From Apoda limacodes (Eukaryota; Arthropoda; Insecta; Lepidoptera; Limacodidae): DNA of 64,000 nt. The position numbers and the translations under genes are program-made. The first letter of the stretch is position 1, and each line of letters begins with the position of its first letter. This document shows, one piece after another, positions 42,900 to 52,301 of this stretch. Under the pieces are notes generated by a model. That model did not search any database. It saw only the letters and a list, made by a program, of their open reading frames with translations, and was not told the DNA's origin. The stretch spans positions 746,501 through 810,500 of the forward strand of contig OX291543.1 in NCBI GenBank assembly GCA_946406115.1. The letters are read 5' to 3'.

Positions 42900-45651
42900 C
42901 TACGTCGTGCAGTACGACAGCTTATCGATGTTAAATTAGCACAACATGTTAATTTAAAAGTAAATTTTGAATTTTTTGGAGATTTCATTTTACCGAAAAA
43001 TGACTATATTGAAATTAAATCTTTTGCAACAGAAAATGTAATTATTCATCAAAATTACAATTTATCCACTTGTATTCTGATCTTGTGTCCAAAATAAACA
43101 AAAAAATTAGCGAATTCCAAGAGAAGGACAGTGGGTGGTCATTTTTAAATTTAAATCGGTATTCACCTTTAAGAGCTTCGAGTTTTATTGAATTGCCAAA
43201 ATATGTAAAAAATAAAAAAGCTTGTATTAATGTAAAAAATAACGATAATTTTTGTTTTTTGTGGAGTATAATTGCAGCATTGTTCCCAGCTAAATCAAAC
43301 GCAGAAAGAACTACGTCTTATCCTCACTTCGAAGATGTAGGTACTTAACACCAAAAATATGGTATTTCCGGCGACATTCTCGGACATTAAAATATTTGAA
43401 AAAAATAATAACAGAATTAGTGTCAACGTTTACGGCTTGAATTCCAATAATAAAATAATTGGACCATTGTATAGAACAACACATAGAAAAAGCGTCATGT
43501 CAATCTTCTATTCTTGCAAAATAAGTCCCGTAGTCATTACTGTCTAATTAAAAACTTGGAACGATTGGTTAGATCCCAAACTACTAAACATCATGGGAAA
43601 ATGTTTTTTGTGATGACTGCTTGCTTTTTTTTAATTGTAAAACTAATTTTGATGAGCATGTATGTGGAGGGGTAACAACCAAATTACGCATTTTGAGCGT
43701 ATGCAAGACGTACCCTTTGTCATTTATGCAGATTTCGAATGTTTTTTAGAACCATGCCAAACAAATCAAACTTTTAACAAAGGTGGTTTTACGTCAGACT
43801 TGCAAAAACATGCTCCTGCCGCGTTTGGGTATTACATTGTATGCTCGTACGATACTTCTTTAAATAAATATGTGTCATATCGGGGTCCAAACTGTGTTGA
43901 GAAATTTATAGAATATCTTCAACGCGACGTTCTAAAGATATATAAAAGTTTGAAAAATCCTGTGCGATTGATATTTACCGAAAATAATTCAAAAGATTTC
44001 ACTAATGCCAGAGAATGTTCTATTTGCTCCCAATAGTTTACAAAAGTAAAATTTAATTACCAAAGATTTGGTCAACTTGTCTAAGTTTTTTACGAATAAA
44101 ACAAAGTTTAAATTGTTGAGACGCAAAGGAGTATATCCGTATGAATATATGAAAAGCTGGAAATCGTATGACGAAACTAACTTACCGTCCTATAAAGATT
44201 TTTTTAGTACACTAACAAATCAAAATATCTCTAAAGAGGACTATAATCACGCCCTTAAGGTTTGGAATACGTTTCAGATTCAAAATTTAGGGAAATACAC
44301 AGATCTGTACCTACTGACGGATATTTTATTATTAGCCGATGTTTTTCAAAAATTTCGAGCTACTTGTAGGTTAAATTTCGAAGTCGATGCTGCCTATTAT
44401 TTGACAGCTCCTGCTTTGAGCTGGGACAGCATGTTATTAAAAACTAATATTAAATTAGAACTTATTAATGATCTAGAAATCATTCGAATGCTTCAAAAAG
44501 GAATACGGGGAGGAGTATGCTTATGTTCTACGCGGTTCGCAAAAGCCAAGGGTACATTTTAGAAGTAGATATCGAATATCCAGAAGAACTTCATGATTTA
44601 CCGTTCTGTCCTCAAAAATGTGTTCCACCCGGTTCAAAAACATCAAAATTGATTCCTAATTTATACGACAAATTTTTTTACGTTATTCATTACGTCCATT
44701 TGAAACTGTGTTTAAAAGCGGGACTTAAGTTGACTACCATGCATCGAGTAATAAAATTCAAACAAAGCCCTTATCTAAAAGACTATATTGACCTAAACAC
44801 TAAACTAAGGCAACAAGCTAAATCTGTATTTGAACAAGACTTTTTCAAACTAATGAATAACAGCATATTTGGAAAAACTTTGGAAAACACAGAGAATAGA
44901 TTAGACGTTAAAATAGTAAATTAATGGAGTGATGATAAAAACAAGACAAAAAAAATTACTGTGCAGAGCAGTTAATATCTAGACCTAACTTTCATAGTTC
45001 AACTATATTTACCGAAAATTGTGTAGCTGTTCAATTGAAACCAGAAAAAGTAGTCCTTGATAAACCTATATACATAGGTTTCACAGTCTTAGAACTATCC
45101 AAAAGCCATATGTATAATTTTCACTATACTATTATGAAACCTTTTTACGGCTCTAATTTAAAAATGTGTTATACCGATACTGATAGTTTTTTATATTCAA
45201 TAGAAACAAAAGACTTCTATAAGCATTTAAAGGTAAATTTAAAGCACTATTTTGATACAAGTAACTACTCGGAGCCAAATAAATATCAAATTGAACGCGT
45301 CAACAAAAAATTGCCAGGTTTGTTTAAAGATGAATTAGGAGGTCAAAATATTGTAGAGTTTGTTGGGTTGCGATCTAAATTATATTGTATTAGAACGGAA
45401 TCGTGAAAAATAAAAAAGGCTAAAGGTGTTTAAAAATATGTTTTAAATGGTGTTAATTTCAATGACTATTATAAGTCTTTGAAGAAAAAAGACAAAATCC
45501 TACGATGAAAAAATGTTTTTTTTAAGTCTCTTAAACATGAAATATTTACAAGATCTGTTAACAAAGTAGCTTTGTCTTCCAATGACGAAAAACGTCGAAT
45601 AATGGAAGACAACATAAAAAAGTTTGCTTGGGGACATTGCTCATTTTTCTG
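42900..45651 (+). pseudogene. Polinton DNA polymerase B, degraded
   Basis: In at least six frame segments: N-terminal domain (VKLAQHVNLKVNFEFFGDFI; IKSFATENVIIHQNYN; EFQEKDSGWSF; KKACINVKNNDNFCFLWSII), exonuclease box VIYADFECFLEPC at about 43720, a cysteine pair CSIC at 44020, protein-primer-type insert sequence (GVYPYEYMKSW), polymerase motif B (FKLMNNSIFGKTLEN) at about 44850, motif C YTDTDSF at about 45170, and a C-terminus to FAWGHCSFF. Two parts are missing against the family as I know it: the rest of the exonuclease after CSIC, and the segment with motif A between CSTRFAKAKG and YILEVDIEYP. The intact enzyme would copy the element from a protein primer; this copy cannot. Confidence 0.85.
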
Positions 45652-45669
45652 AATATCACTGTTGCGAAG

Positions 45670-46194
45670 ATGGCAGAAAGTTATTTAACCGATATTATTA
45701 TTTCAAAACATAATTATGTATATTCAAATAATATTTATATAACTACAGGATTATGGGCAGTCAATAATTTTTTACCACAAATTCATATCCTTGTCAATAG
45801 CGAGAATTATGATTTATTTATTACTACTGAGGAATGGCACAGAATTTACAATGAAATCAACTCGAAATGTATAGACAACATGACTATTCTATACCAACTT
45901 CTTTTTTGTGAAAAACGTTGTCCTGAAAATGTGATTTCTTTATTTTGTGGTGCTCTTAGTACATTTCGTCATTGTGTAGAATTAAGATTAAACTATTTAC
46001 TTAAGCATGACTATGTAATAGTTAGTCATTTTGTACATATTATAGAAAATAATTTAGCTTGTTATAATACCCTAACTGACAGTCAAATTGAAATGGTACT
46101 TCATTTCTATAAAAGTAAATCTAACGTTTTAGCTGTGCAAGAACTTTTACTTTTTGGTAGTTCATATTTTTATAACTATTTGACTTGTTGTTAA
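45670..46194 (+). CDS. Unknown protein downstream of polymerase B
   Basis: An intact 174-residue frame from the second ATG (MAESYLTDIIISKHNYVYSN); the upstream ATG at 45628 lies in what reads as the polymerase tail. The middle is rich in Cys, His and Leu (FCEKRCPENVISLFCGALST, FRHCVELRLNYLLK), and a helical C-terminus follows. No motif or family is recognised. That the frame survives among broken neighbours, on the polymerase strand, suggests a genuine element gene. An AATAAA follows at about 46250. Confidence 0.5.
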   Translation: MAESYLTDIIISKHNYVYSNNIYITTGLWAVNNFLPQIHILVNSENYDLFITTEEWHRIYNEINSKCIDNMTILYQLLFCEKRCPENVISLFCGALSTFRHCVELRLNYLLKHDYVIVSHFVHIIENNLACYNTLTDSQIEMVLHFYKSKSNVLAVQELLLFGSSYFYNYLTCC

Positions 46195-46600
46195 TTTTTT
46201 TTTGGATTTTGTGTTTTTTATAATTTTGTGATTTTTTTTATAATAACAATAAAATGTACCTATTTGAAAATGTTGTTTTATTAATCTAAGTCCAACTTTA
46301 GTGTAAACCTTTAGATAAAGAATGTTGGTATATTAGCATTTGTGACAGACAGACAAACAAAAAAACTAACTATTTTATTACGAACGTTAGAAAAGAAAAT
46401 TTATGCTGATTCAGATACATTTCGATATTCAAGATGTCTTCGGTGTAGGCAGCCGGTCATACGATATCTAACATTCATGAACCAACAAGTTTTTATTTGA
46501 AACCTGTATGATGCAAACAGATTGTTGCATTATATGAAAAATAAATCACATAATTGAAAGGTGTTGATTCGTTAACACGTCTTTATTATAATTTTAAAAT

Positions 46601-46834
46601 ATGTCTAATTACCAAAAGGCAAATTATATCGCCTTTTCAGTAGGCAAAGTTTTAAAGTATGTGGTCAAAATCGAAATTAGTCAATTAACAGAACTACCAA
46701 ACGTTGTGGAAAGCAGAACAATTGTAAAAACAAGTTATCATGCAGAAAGTGAAAATGACCCAGTGATGAATTCTGTACTGCATTCCCTTTTCCTTATTTC
46801 GACAGAGTTGGGAAAACAAACTGAGAAAATTTAA
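46601..46834 (+). CDS. Small unknown protein, possibly spliced
   Basis: A 77-residue frame (MSNYQKANYIAFSVGKVLKY, VVKIEISQLTELPN) follows a TATAATTTTAAAAT stretch. The end of the gene may lie in another frame: around 46800 the +1 frame reads WENKLRKFNEQR up to AG|GTATGT at 46843/46844, and a 76-nt intron-like stretch ends CTTTCAG at 46919. This suggests a worn small gene with a 3' intron. The function is unknown. Confidence 0.35.
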   Translation: MSNYQKANYIAFSVGKVLKYVVKIEISQLTELPNVVESRTIVKTSYHAESENDPVMNSVLHSLFLISTELGKQTEKI

Positions 46835-47231
46835 TGAGCAGAGGTATGTACAAGCTTTCCTATTTTTGCTTTTACTTTCAAAATTTACAGAAAATCTAAT
46901 TATTTTCCTTGTCTTTCAGATTTACCTGAGGCAAAGAATATCTGTAGCAGTAGCAGAGAAAGAGGTTTCCTGCGTGGAGATTTCATTCAAAACTTATTTG
47001 TCTTTTTTTTGTATTGTAAATAAACGATTATGTCATGTACAAACATTTAGATATGTAATGTCTCTTTAGGAATAGAAATTAAATAAAAAATGTTTTATTG
47101 TTATAACATTTATTGAATTTTCTTAATAAAAATACTTAAACTTAGTTAAGCAAAATACTTATACTAAGTTATTATACTTATTACTTATATTTTACATTTG
47201 TACACAAATAAAAATACTAAACTATTCTATT
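46835..47231. other. Junction between the two Polinton gene blocks
   Basis: AT-rich DNA where plus-strand and minus-strand genes converge. AATAAA-type signals are seen for both directions (near 47082 plus and 47105 minus). No gene is seen; a short frame at 46866-47069 overlaps the intron-like stretch. Confidence 0.45.
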
Positions 47232-47738
47232 TTAAACTAATTCAATTATTTTATTTTTAACGTCCACATTTTCATTGCACCATTTCTTAATACAAATAAC
47301 ATTTTCCAGAGCACATTTTCTATGATTAAAACATTTGTTTTTTTGCCCTTTAGAATAGGTGCTGTACAAATTAGAAATATTAGGGCATCCCTTTTCTGCA
47401 ATATCTTCAACATTACATTCAGTACAAAGTTCATTAATCCATAGGATTTTTTCTCTACCCTTCAAACGCAAATATAGGTGTTTTAAAATTAGTTTGATAA
47501 GTTTTCTAAATTCTCGATAATCTATGTAACTGTCACTCCAATAAATACCGCGATTACTTTCTAACCAAGATACATTTCTTTTTTCTTCCTTAGTCAAATA
47601 AGAAAAGGGATATGGTGGTTTTCTTAGAAATACTTGAGTGTATTCTGAGGTAGCCAAGGCAAATTCTTTTACAATAAATTTATTATGAGAATCCTTAAAG
47701 CCTTGTAAGTCTACGAAAATAGGTCCGGTAATATTCAT
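47232..47738 (-). CDS. Conserved Polinton-associated protein, possibly nuclease-like
   Basis: An intact 168-residue frame: MNITGPIFVDLQGFKDSHNK, FIVKEFALATSEYTQVFL, KPPYPFSYLT, WLESNRGIYWSDSYIDY, and a Cys/His-rich end with ELCTECNVEDIAEKGCPN and CFNHRKCAL. I recall the same arrangement beside capsid genes of insect Polintons. The opening strand with D-x-Q resembles the first motif of DEDD-type exonucleases with the second acid changed, so catalysis is doubtful. The start ATG overlaps the stop of the capsid gene by 4 bp, implying linked translation or tight packing. The function is not established. Confidence 0.55.
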   Translation of the reverse strand: MNITGPIFVDLQGFKDSHNKFIVKEFALATSEYTQVFLRKPPYPFSYLTKEEKRNVSWLESNRGIYWSDSYIDYREFRKLIKLILKHLYLRLKGREKILWINELCTECNVEDIAEKGCPNISNLYSTYSKGQKNKCFNHRKCALENVICIKKWCNENVDVKNKIIELV

Positions 47739-48941
47739 GATATTTTTTTTACTATACCGCTTAAGGGTTTGTATTCAAATATGCAATAGTTTAATAACAA
47801 ACAATACGCAGAAGTTAGATTTGGTATATCTTTATCACTCTCTATTTCGATACGAACATCAACTGGGCCAGTTTTAAGTGTATCGTTCTGTCTTGAGCAA
47901 TCTATAACGTATAACGGTACTTTATCTCTAAATTCTTTATAACTTAGCAAGGGTTCAGGACGTCGGCCGTAGTAAGACTGTTGGAATCTAGTGTATTGTT
48001 CATATAATAAAGCAAATTATATGAACAATACACTAGATTCCCTCGTAGGGAAAATACACTGAATTCAAAAATACTTTAACTTCTCTTATATTACAGTGAT
48101 CGAAGTGTGACATGTCTTTTTCTGATTTATTTTTTCGGTCTGTCTGAAATGCAATAACAGCATATCTCGGTTTTTCTATTTGTGAAGACGTTTTAATTAC
48201 CCATGTATGTTTTGTTGTTTTTGGTAATAAGGGATAATCATACAAGTCCCAGTTTCGGAATAACAAGTTGATTGAACGATCTTTTTCTAGATATTTTAAT
48301 AGATTTAGTTTTTCTCGATCGGAAACTTTTACGTGTGGAACACGCCAAACAATTTTTTTAAGTATGATGTCATCTATTACTTCTCCAGTGTTTAGTTTTA
48401 TTGCGTTTAGATTAGTATTGCTGCGTAAAAGTATTAGCTCATGTCTACAATTCATTATTATTTTATTATAATCCTCAGCAAATCCAAGCATTTTGTTCAG
48501 TGGTATAGATACTGCAAAATTCCCTGATCTTGTATTTGTTGTGTCATCTATATCCCAACCCCATGCTTTCGAAATTTTTGATTCATTTTCATTCATAGAC
48601 AAAAATGATTTTATTGTTGTTGTTATACCAGCATTTTTAATTCTATCTATTTCAACTCCGTTAAGTTCATAGCGAACATCTTGAAACAGAAATAAAATGG
48701 GGTTGTTAGTAAAATTAACGCTAGTTGCAACATCTTTTAGATCTCCTTTTTTAACGATGACCATTCCTTCTAGGTATATTGTACTCGCTGATGGCAATAC
48801 GTACAAGTCTTGTTGGTTGATAGGTATTCTTATTTCATCATTTTTATTAAAAGTAGTGATATATGGCTTATACGAATGAATTTCCATGCTTTCTATAGTT
48901 TTATCAAATACAATAGGTTGCGCTACGTTTAATACACTCAT
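47735..48941 (-). pseudogene. Major-capsid-like protein, broken by a palindrome
   Basis: The first 302 codons are open (MSVLNVAQPIVFDKTIESME, IPINQQDLYVLPSASTIYLE, FRNWDLYDYPLLPKTTKHTW, VKVFLNSVYFPYE) and stop at 48033. Past a 59-bp palindrome the protein resumes in another frame with YTRFQQSYYG and LSYKEFRDKVPLYVIDCSRQ, ending KPLSGIVKK. The combined length (about 400 residues), the QDL-LP start and the position between penton-like and small conserved gene fit the double-jelly-roll capsid protein of Polintons. That is inference from pattern and context; the fold itself cannot be seen. In a working element it would build the virion shell. Confidence 0.6.
47983..48041. repeat. Perfect 26-bp inverted repeat with 7-nt loop
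   Basis: 47983-48008 (GGAATCTAGTGTATTGTTCA...) is exactly inverse to 48016-48041. It lies inside the capsid gene and creates the stop at 48033. Perfect symmetry implies a recent templated inverted duplication of local sequence. Confidence 0.85.
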
Positions 48942-49079
48942 TTTAGTAATCCAATTAATTTTAAAAAGTCTTTATTTTCAACACTTAATTTTTTTTTAAG
49001 TTAGTAGATGTTAGTGACACAGGTGCTCTTTTGCGAATTTCCTGTATCTTTCTGAGTTTGTTTGTCGTGAAAAAGAATT
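48942..49079. other. Gap between capsid-like and penton-like genes
   Basis: AT-rich; no reading frame. Confidence 0.5.
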
Positions 49080-49742
49080 TATTTTAATTTGGTGAAAGTC
49101 TATCATTTTTTCTTTAGATGTAGGTACAGTAGTACCTCTTCTCCCCGAAAATTAACTAACTTGTTCTGTGAATCTAAATTTTTTATATTTACACTACTGA
49201 TAGTCTTTTGATTAATCGAAAAATATAATTTATTCTTTGATACCTCAATAATTCTATATCCAGGCGGAACATTAGGTGCAAATTCATGGATTATATGGCT
49301 TGGAATTCCATTAATGAAGGATCCACAGACAATATCACATTCAACTCGGACAGCAGTGGTAGAAAGAATACTGACTGGGAATGTTTTTTATTGTATCCGA
49401 GAATACTCCCAATAGAATTTTCTTTTTCAAAATGAATGTCTTTAGAGCAACAAATTACAGTACGTAAAGTATTATTGTTACAAGTTAAACTAAAGGTGCT
49501 GCTTCTAATGTTTTTTTTTATATAGTCACAAATGTCTGTAATTCATAAGATCCTTCAGGAATTTCAATCACTTCATTATCACCATAATGAAATTTATTAT
49601 TTTTACGTTCAACGTTTGGAATAGAGTTAAAAGTAGAAAAGTATAAAAGACCATATTCGTAATCTCCGTGTAACTTTAGAGCAGGAGAATAACAAGTATT
49701 TAAGCTTGATGCGAACCGAGATATTGACAGCGTGAAAGACAT
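49080..49742 (-). pseudogene. Penton-like minor capsid protein, frameshifted
   Basis: It opens MSFTLSISRFASSLNTCYSP, ALKLHGDYEYGLLYFSTFNS, then NEVIEIPEGSYELQTFV and a stop at 49518. Further pieces follow in other frames: CCSKDIHFEKENSIGSILGY, SVDPSLMEFQAI and INLNFRGEEV-like sequence near 49150. The IPEGSYE, NSIGSILG and FRGE signposts are those I associate with the single-jelly-roll penton protein of Polintons and adintoviruses. At least three frame changes make it non-functional. It sits between protease and capsid, the usual order. Confidence 0.55.
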
Positions 49743-49777
49743 GATTAAAATGGTTTATTTTATTGAATTATCTTAAT

Positions 49778-50170
49778 TTATTCTTTTGAATGCCAAAAAT
49801 TGTTCAAATATTTTATACACAAGTGACCACAATTAACAGTATTAAAGTTCTGATATACATTGTAATTGTAATAAACATTAGACAAATTTAAATAGGACAG
49901 TAACTCTTGAGGTGGTCTTAGATTTCCAAAACTATTAAAGTACTTACAGTAGTTGTTAATTTTTATATAGGCTACCCAGTGCGTTCCAGGATTCTTAGAG
50001 TTATCTAAATTGACAATTGCACACTCAATATCTTTAGGTTTTTTTGGTAAAGAATCTTTCTTGAATTCTCCTCGAAAATACGGTATATGATTAGTGTGCT
50101 TTAAAATATCTACATTCGTTAAAGCACGTCTAGGTAGCCTTCTAGTTAGTTTTTTGCTGATTTTAAACAT
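49778..50170 (-). CDS. Adenain-type cysteine protease (virion maturation)
   Basis: An intact 130-residue protein of the length expected for Polinton proteases. It shows NPGTHWVAYIK with catalytic His64, YFNSFG where the family has an acidic residue (here Asn79), a Gln in the YQNFN stretch (Q107) and NCGHLC with catalytic Cys114. Family members process capsid and core proteins after assembly. The Asn at the acidic position may weaken or abolish activity, although adenain-like triads tolerate some variation. The start codon lies 25 bp inside the upstream phospholipase-like gene, in another frame, as in compact viral operons. Confidence 0.8.
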   Translation of the reverse strand: MFKISKKLTRRLPRRALTNVDILKHTNHIPYFRGEFKKDSLPKKPKDIECAIVNLDNSKNPGTHWVAYIKINNYCKYFNSFGNLRPPQELLSYLNLSNVYYNYNVYQNFNTVNCGHLCIKYLNNFWHSKE

Positions 50171-50871
50171 AATCCGTTACCTTTATAAGCTTTGATGTAG
50201 AGACCTTTTCCTAACGCAATAGATTCCATCATTTTGTTATGACGCTGTGACTCTTCAAGGTTTTGTTTTGCTGATTTATAGCTATTCACTGCTTTAGCAA
50301 TACCTGCAGCTCCTCCAGCTAAAGACCCTAATGCAGATAAGCCAGCAAAAATTGGTATAAGTGGTAGAATCCCTCCAGTTTTTGGTATTGGTATAAGACG
50401 AGGTAAGCAAACATTTTTATTTTTAAATAATTTTTTTTTTTCAGTCAAGTAGGCAATCTTTATAGCAGTATTGTTATCTTTTGGCTTGCGGTTTTTCATA
50501 TAATGACGGATTTTAGACACGACTGACTTAAAAGATTTAACTCCAGCACCATTTTTTAATTTAGTTTTCATAACTTTGCTTACGAGCCAAAACGCTAATT
50601 TTTCTCCGGTTCTAGTATTTTTTGACTTCATTCTTTGTTTTGCCATATTCAGAAGCGCAAAGTCAGCTTTATGACGATCTTCTAAATTACGATGTTCGGA
50701 ATATGCTATATCGTGACGCTTACAAGCCTCGTCTAATTCGTTTATCCCTTTGTCACCTCGAGCCAATCTTTCTTCTAGTCTTGTACCAGGACCACAATAA
50801 TTATATCCTGGTAAATGAAGTTCAAATGGTAAATTGTTTACTATATTATTAACAAGTCCACCGTTCATCAC
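50146..50871 (-). CDS. Phospholipase A2 / core-protein-like fusion
   Basis: An intact 241-residue protein. Residues 21-75 form a phospholipase A2 signature like that of parvovirus capsid proteins: calcium loop YNYCGPGTR (Y25-G29), then LDEACKRHDIAY with catalytic H53-D54. Residues 166-195 are a Gly/Ala/Leu-rich hydrophobic helix (GGILPLIPIFAGLSALGSLA). The end has two G-L-x-hydrophobic-K repeats (GKGLYIKAYKGNGLCLKSA), resembling basic core peptides of adenovirus-like virions. Such proteins are thought to open membranes during entry. All catalytic residues are visible. The gene overlaps the protease by 25 bp. Among the minus-strand genes it is one of the best preserved. Confidence 0.75.
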   Translation of the reverse strand: MMNGGLVNNIVNNLPFELHLPGYNYCGPGTRLEERLARGDKGINELDEACKRHDIAYSEHRNLEDRHKADFALLNMAKQRMKSKNTRTGEKLAFWLVSKVMKTKLKNGAGVKSFKSVVSKIRHYMKNRKPKDNNTAIKIAYLTEKKKLFKNKNVCLPRLIPIPKTGGILPLIPIFAGLSALGSLAGGAAGIAKAVNSYKSAKQNLEESQRHNKMMESIALGKGLYIKAYKGNGLCLKSAKN

Positions 50872-50939
50872 TGAATTTAAAATGAATACATGGTTGAATA
50901 TCTTACAATTATAAAGTATTTATAAGTTAAAAGTTAACA

Positions 50940-51866
50940 CTATACAATAGACATTTTGTTAATCCAACTATTTTCCTTTTCATTGAGTCCTAACCATTTT
51001 ACAAATAATTTATTTCCTTTCTTTCTTATCACTCTTTTAATTAAATAAATGTTTGGATGTTTAGTTTTTTGCAACTCTTGTTCGTAAAAGGATCCGAGTA
51101 TTATTTGATTTCTTTGATCATGAATGTGATAAGTTACTGGGTAAGTATTATTAGCTTTTGTTATGGTAAATAGTTCAGAAGACCAGTTAGGTGTATACCC
51201 CTTTTTGAAATTTTCTTTATATTTGCTAATCCGAACACAGTCACCTACTTTTAATTTTGATTTTCTTAAGTACTGAGGTGTTTTATTCCTCTTTATGTTA
51301 TTCATAACGACGGTTTGGTTATCACATGTTACATTTATTGGTTTAAATTTTATGGTTCGATGGACAGTATCATTATATGATGACAAAGCATCGTTCAAAG
51401 GTGATCCGATCCATTTGTTATTTCCAATTAAAGTAAAATATTTATATAATTTTGATTTCAGTGTTCTTATAAATCTTTCAACAATTGACGCCTTTTTCAC
51501 AGAATATGTAGAATAGTGATTTATATTAAAAGTTGTTATTATTTTCTTAAACACTTCATTGTAAAATTCTTTTCCTATATCTGTCTGAAGGTTAATAGGA
51601 ATTCGACCACAATCCAAAATTATTTGAAAAGCGTTTCCTACGTCGCGTTTTGTTTTCGGTTTGAGAGGAACTCCCCACGCGAATTTTGAAAAGCAGTCTA
51701 TAACAACTAAAATATATTTAAAACCTTTGTTCACTTTTTCCATTTTCTATATATCAATTAAATCAGCTTGCCATAAATCATCAATCCCTTTTAATATTAC
51801 CGCCCTACGAATGAAGTTTTTTCTAGCTGGTTTGTGAAGTTCACCAACTATGTCTTCTCTGTTCAT
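50940..51866 (-). pseudogene. Polinton integrase with chromodomain, one in-frame stop
   Basis: The frame from ATG 51866 begins MNREDIVGELHKPARKNFIR and reaches LWQADLIDI, which holds the first catalytic Asp, then meets TAG at 51747-51749. It resumes in the same frame with KGFKYILVVIDCFSKFAWGV, LQTDIGKEF (second Asp) and ASIVERFIRTLK (Glu, 33 residues on), followed by a basic domain and a C-terminal chromodomain (IYLIKRVIRKKGNKLFVKW, ENSW). The family inserts the element into DNA like retroviral integrases. The single stop separates the first acid from the rest. Without read-through no active enzyme could form. The N-terminal zinc-binding HHCC domain is not seen. Confidence 0.85.
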
Positions 51867-52198
51867 AATTGTTTAGGTGCGGTTTTCTGTGATACAACCT
51901 TTTTTAATTCTGATTTAATATCCAGCAACTGATTTTTTAAAATTTGAATCAGGCTTTTTATAGCATTTATTTCGAGCAGGAAAGATTGTTTTCCACAATA
52001 TTCTTTTAGTATATTATCTACATACTGCTTATTGACGGCTTCGTCAGGTAGCTGAGGTGTTTTGAGTCCTTTTATACTTGCTGATATAAGGTCTAAATCT
52101 CCATTAATAGACTTAAGAAATACTTTGTCAGTAATATCGAAAACTTCTGACAAACGCAATCTTTTATGCACGTGATGACCAAACTTGTCAACGTTCAT
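51863..52198 (-). CDS. Small coiled-coil, possibly fibre-like protein
   Basis: An intact 111-residue frame. The middle reads LKTPQLPDEAVNKQYVDNIL, a stretch with the P-x-D-A-x-x-K-x-Y-V-D pattern frequent at the joints of phage and virus tail or attachment fibres. Then comes a heptad-like helix (INAIKSLIQILKNQLLDIKS) and a basic tail. It overlaps the start of the integrase by 4 bp, so it is probably co-expressed. Trimerisation and an attachment role are guesses from the motif; the receptor-binding head expected of a full fibre is absent. Confidence 0.45.
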   Translation of the reverse strand: MNVDKFGHHVHKRLRLSEVFDITDKVFLKSINGDLDLISASIKGLKTPQLPDEAVNKQYVDNILKEYCGKQSFLLEINAIKSLIQILKNQLLDIKSELKKVVSQKTAPKQL

Positions 52199-52301
52199 TG
52201 TTTAATAAATGGTTTGATGACAACTGAATGTTAATATGAAGTTCTCTGTATTATATTTGAATAAATCGTTAGAATGCATGTAATACGTAATTTTACATAT
52301 T

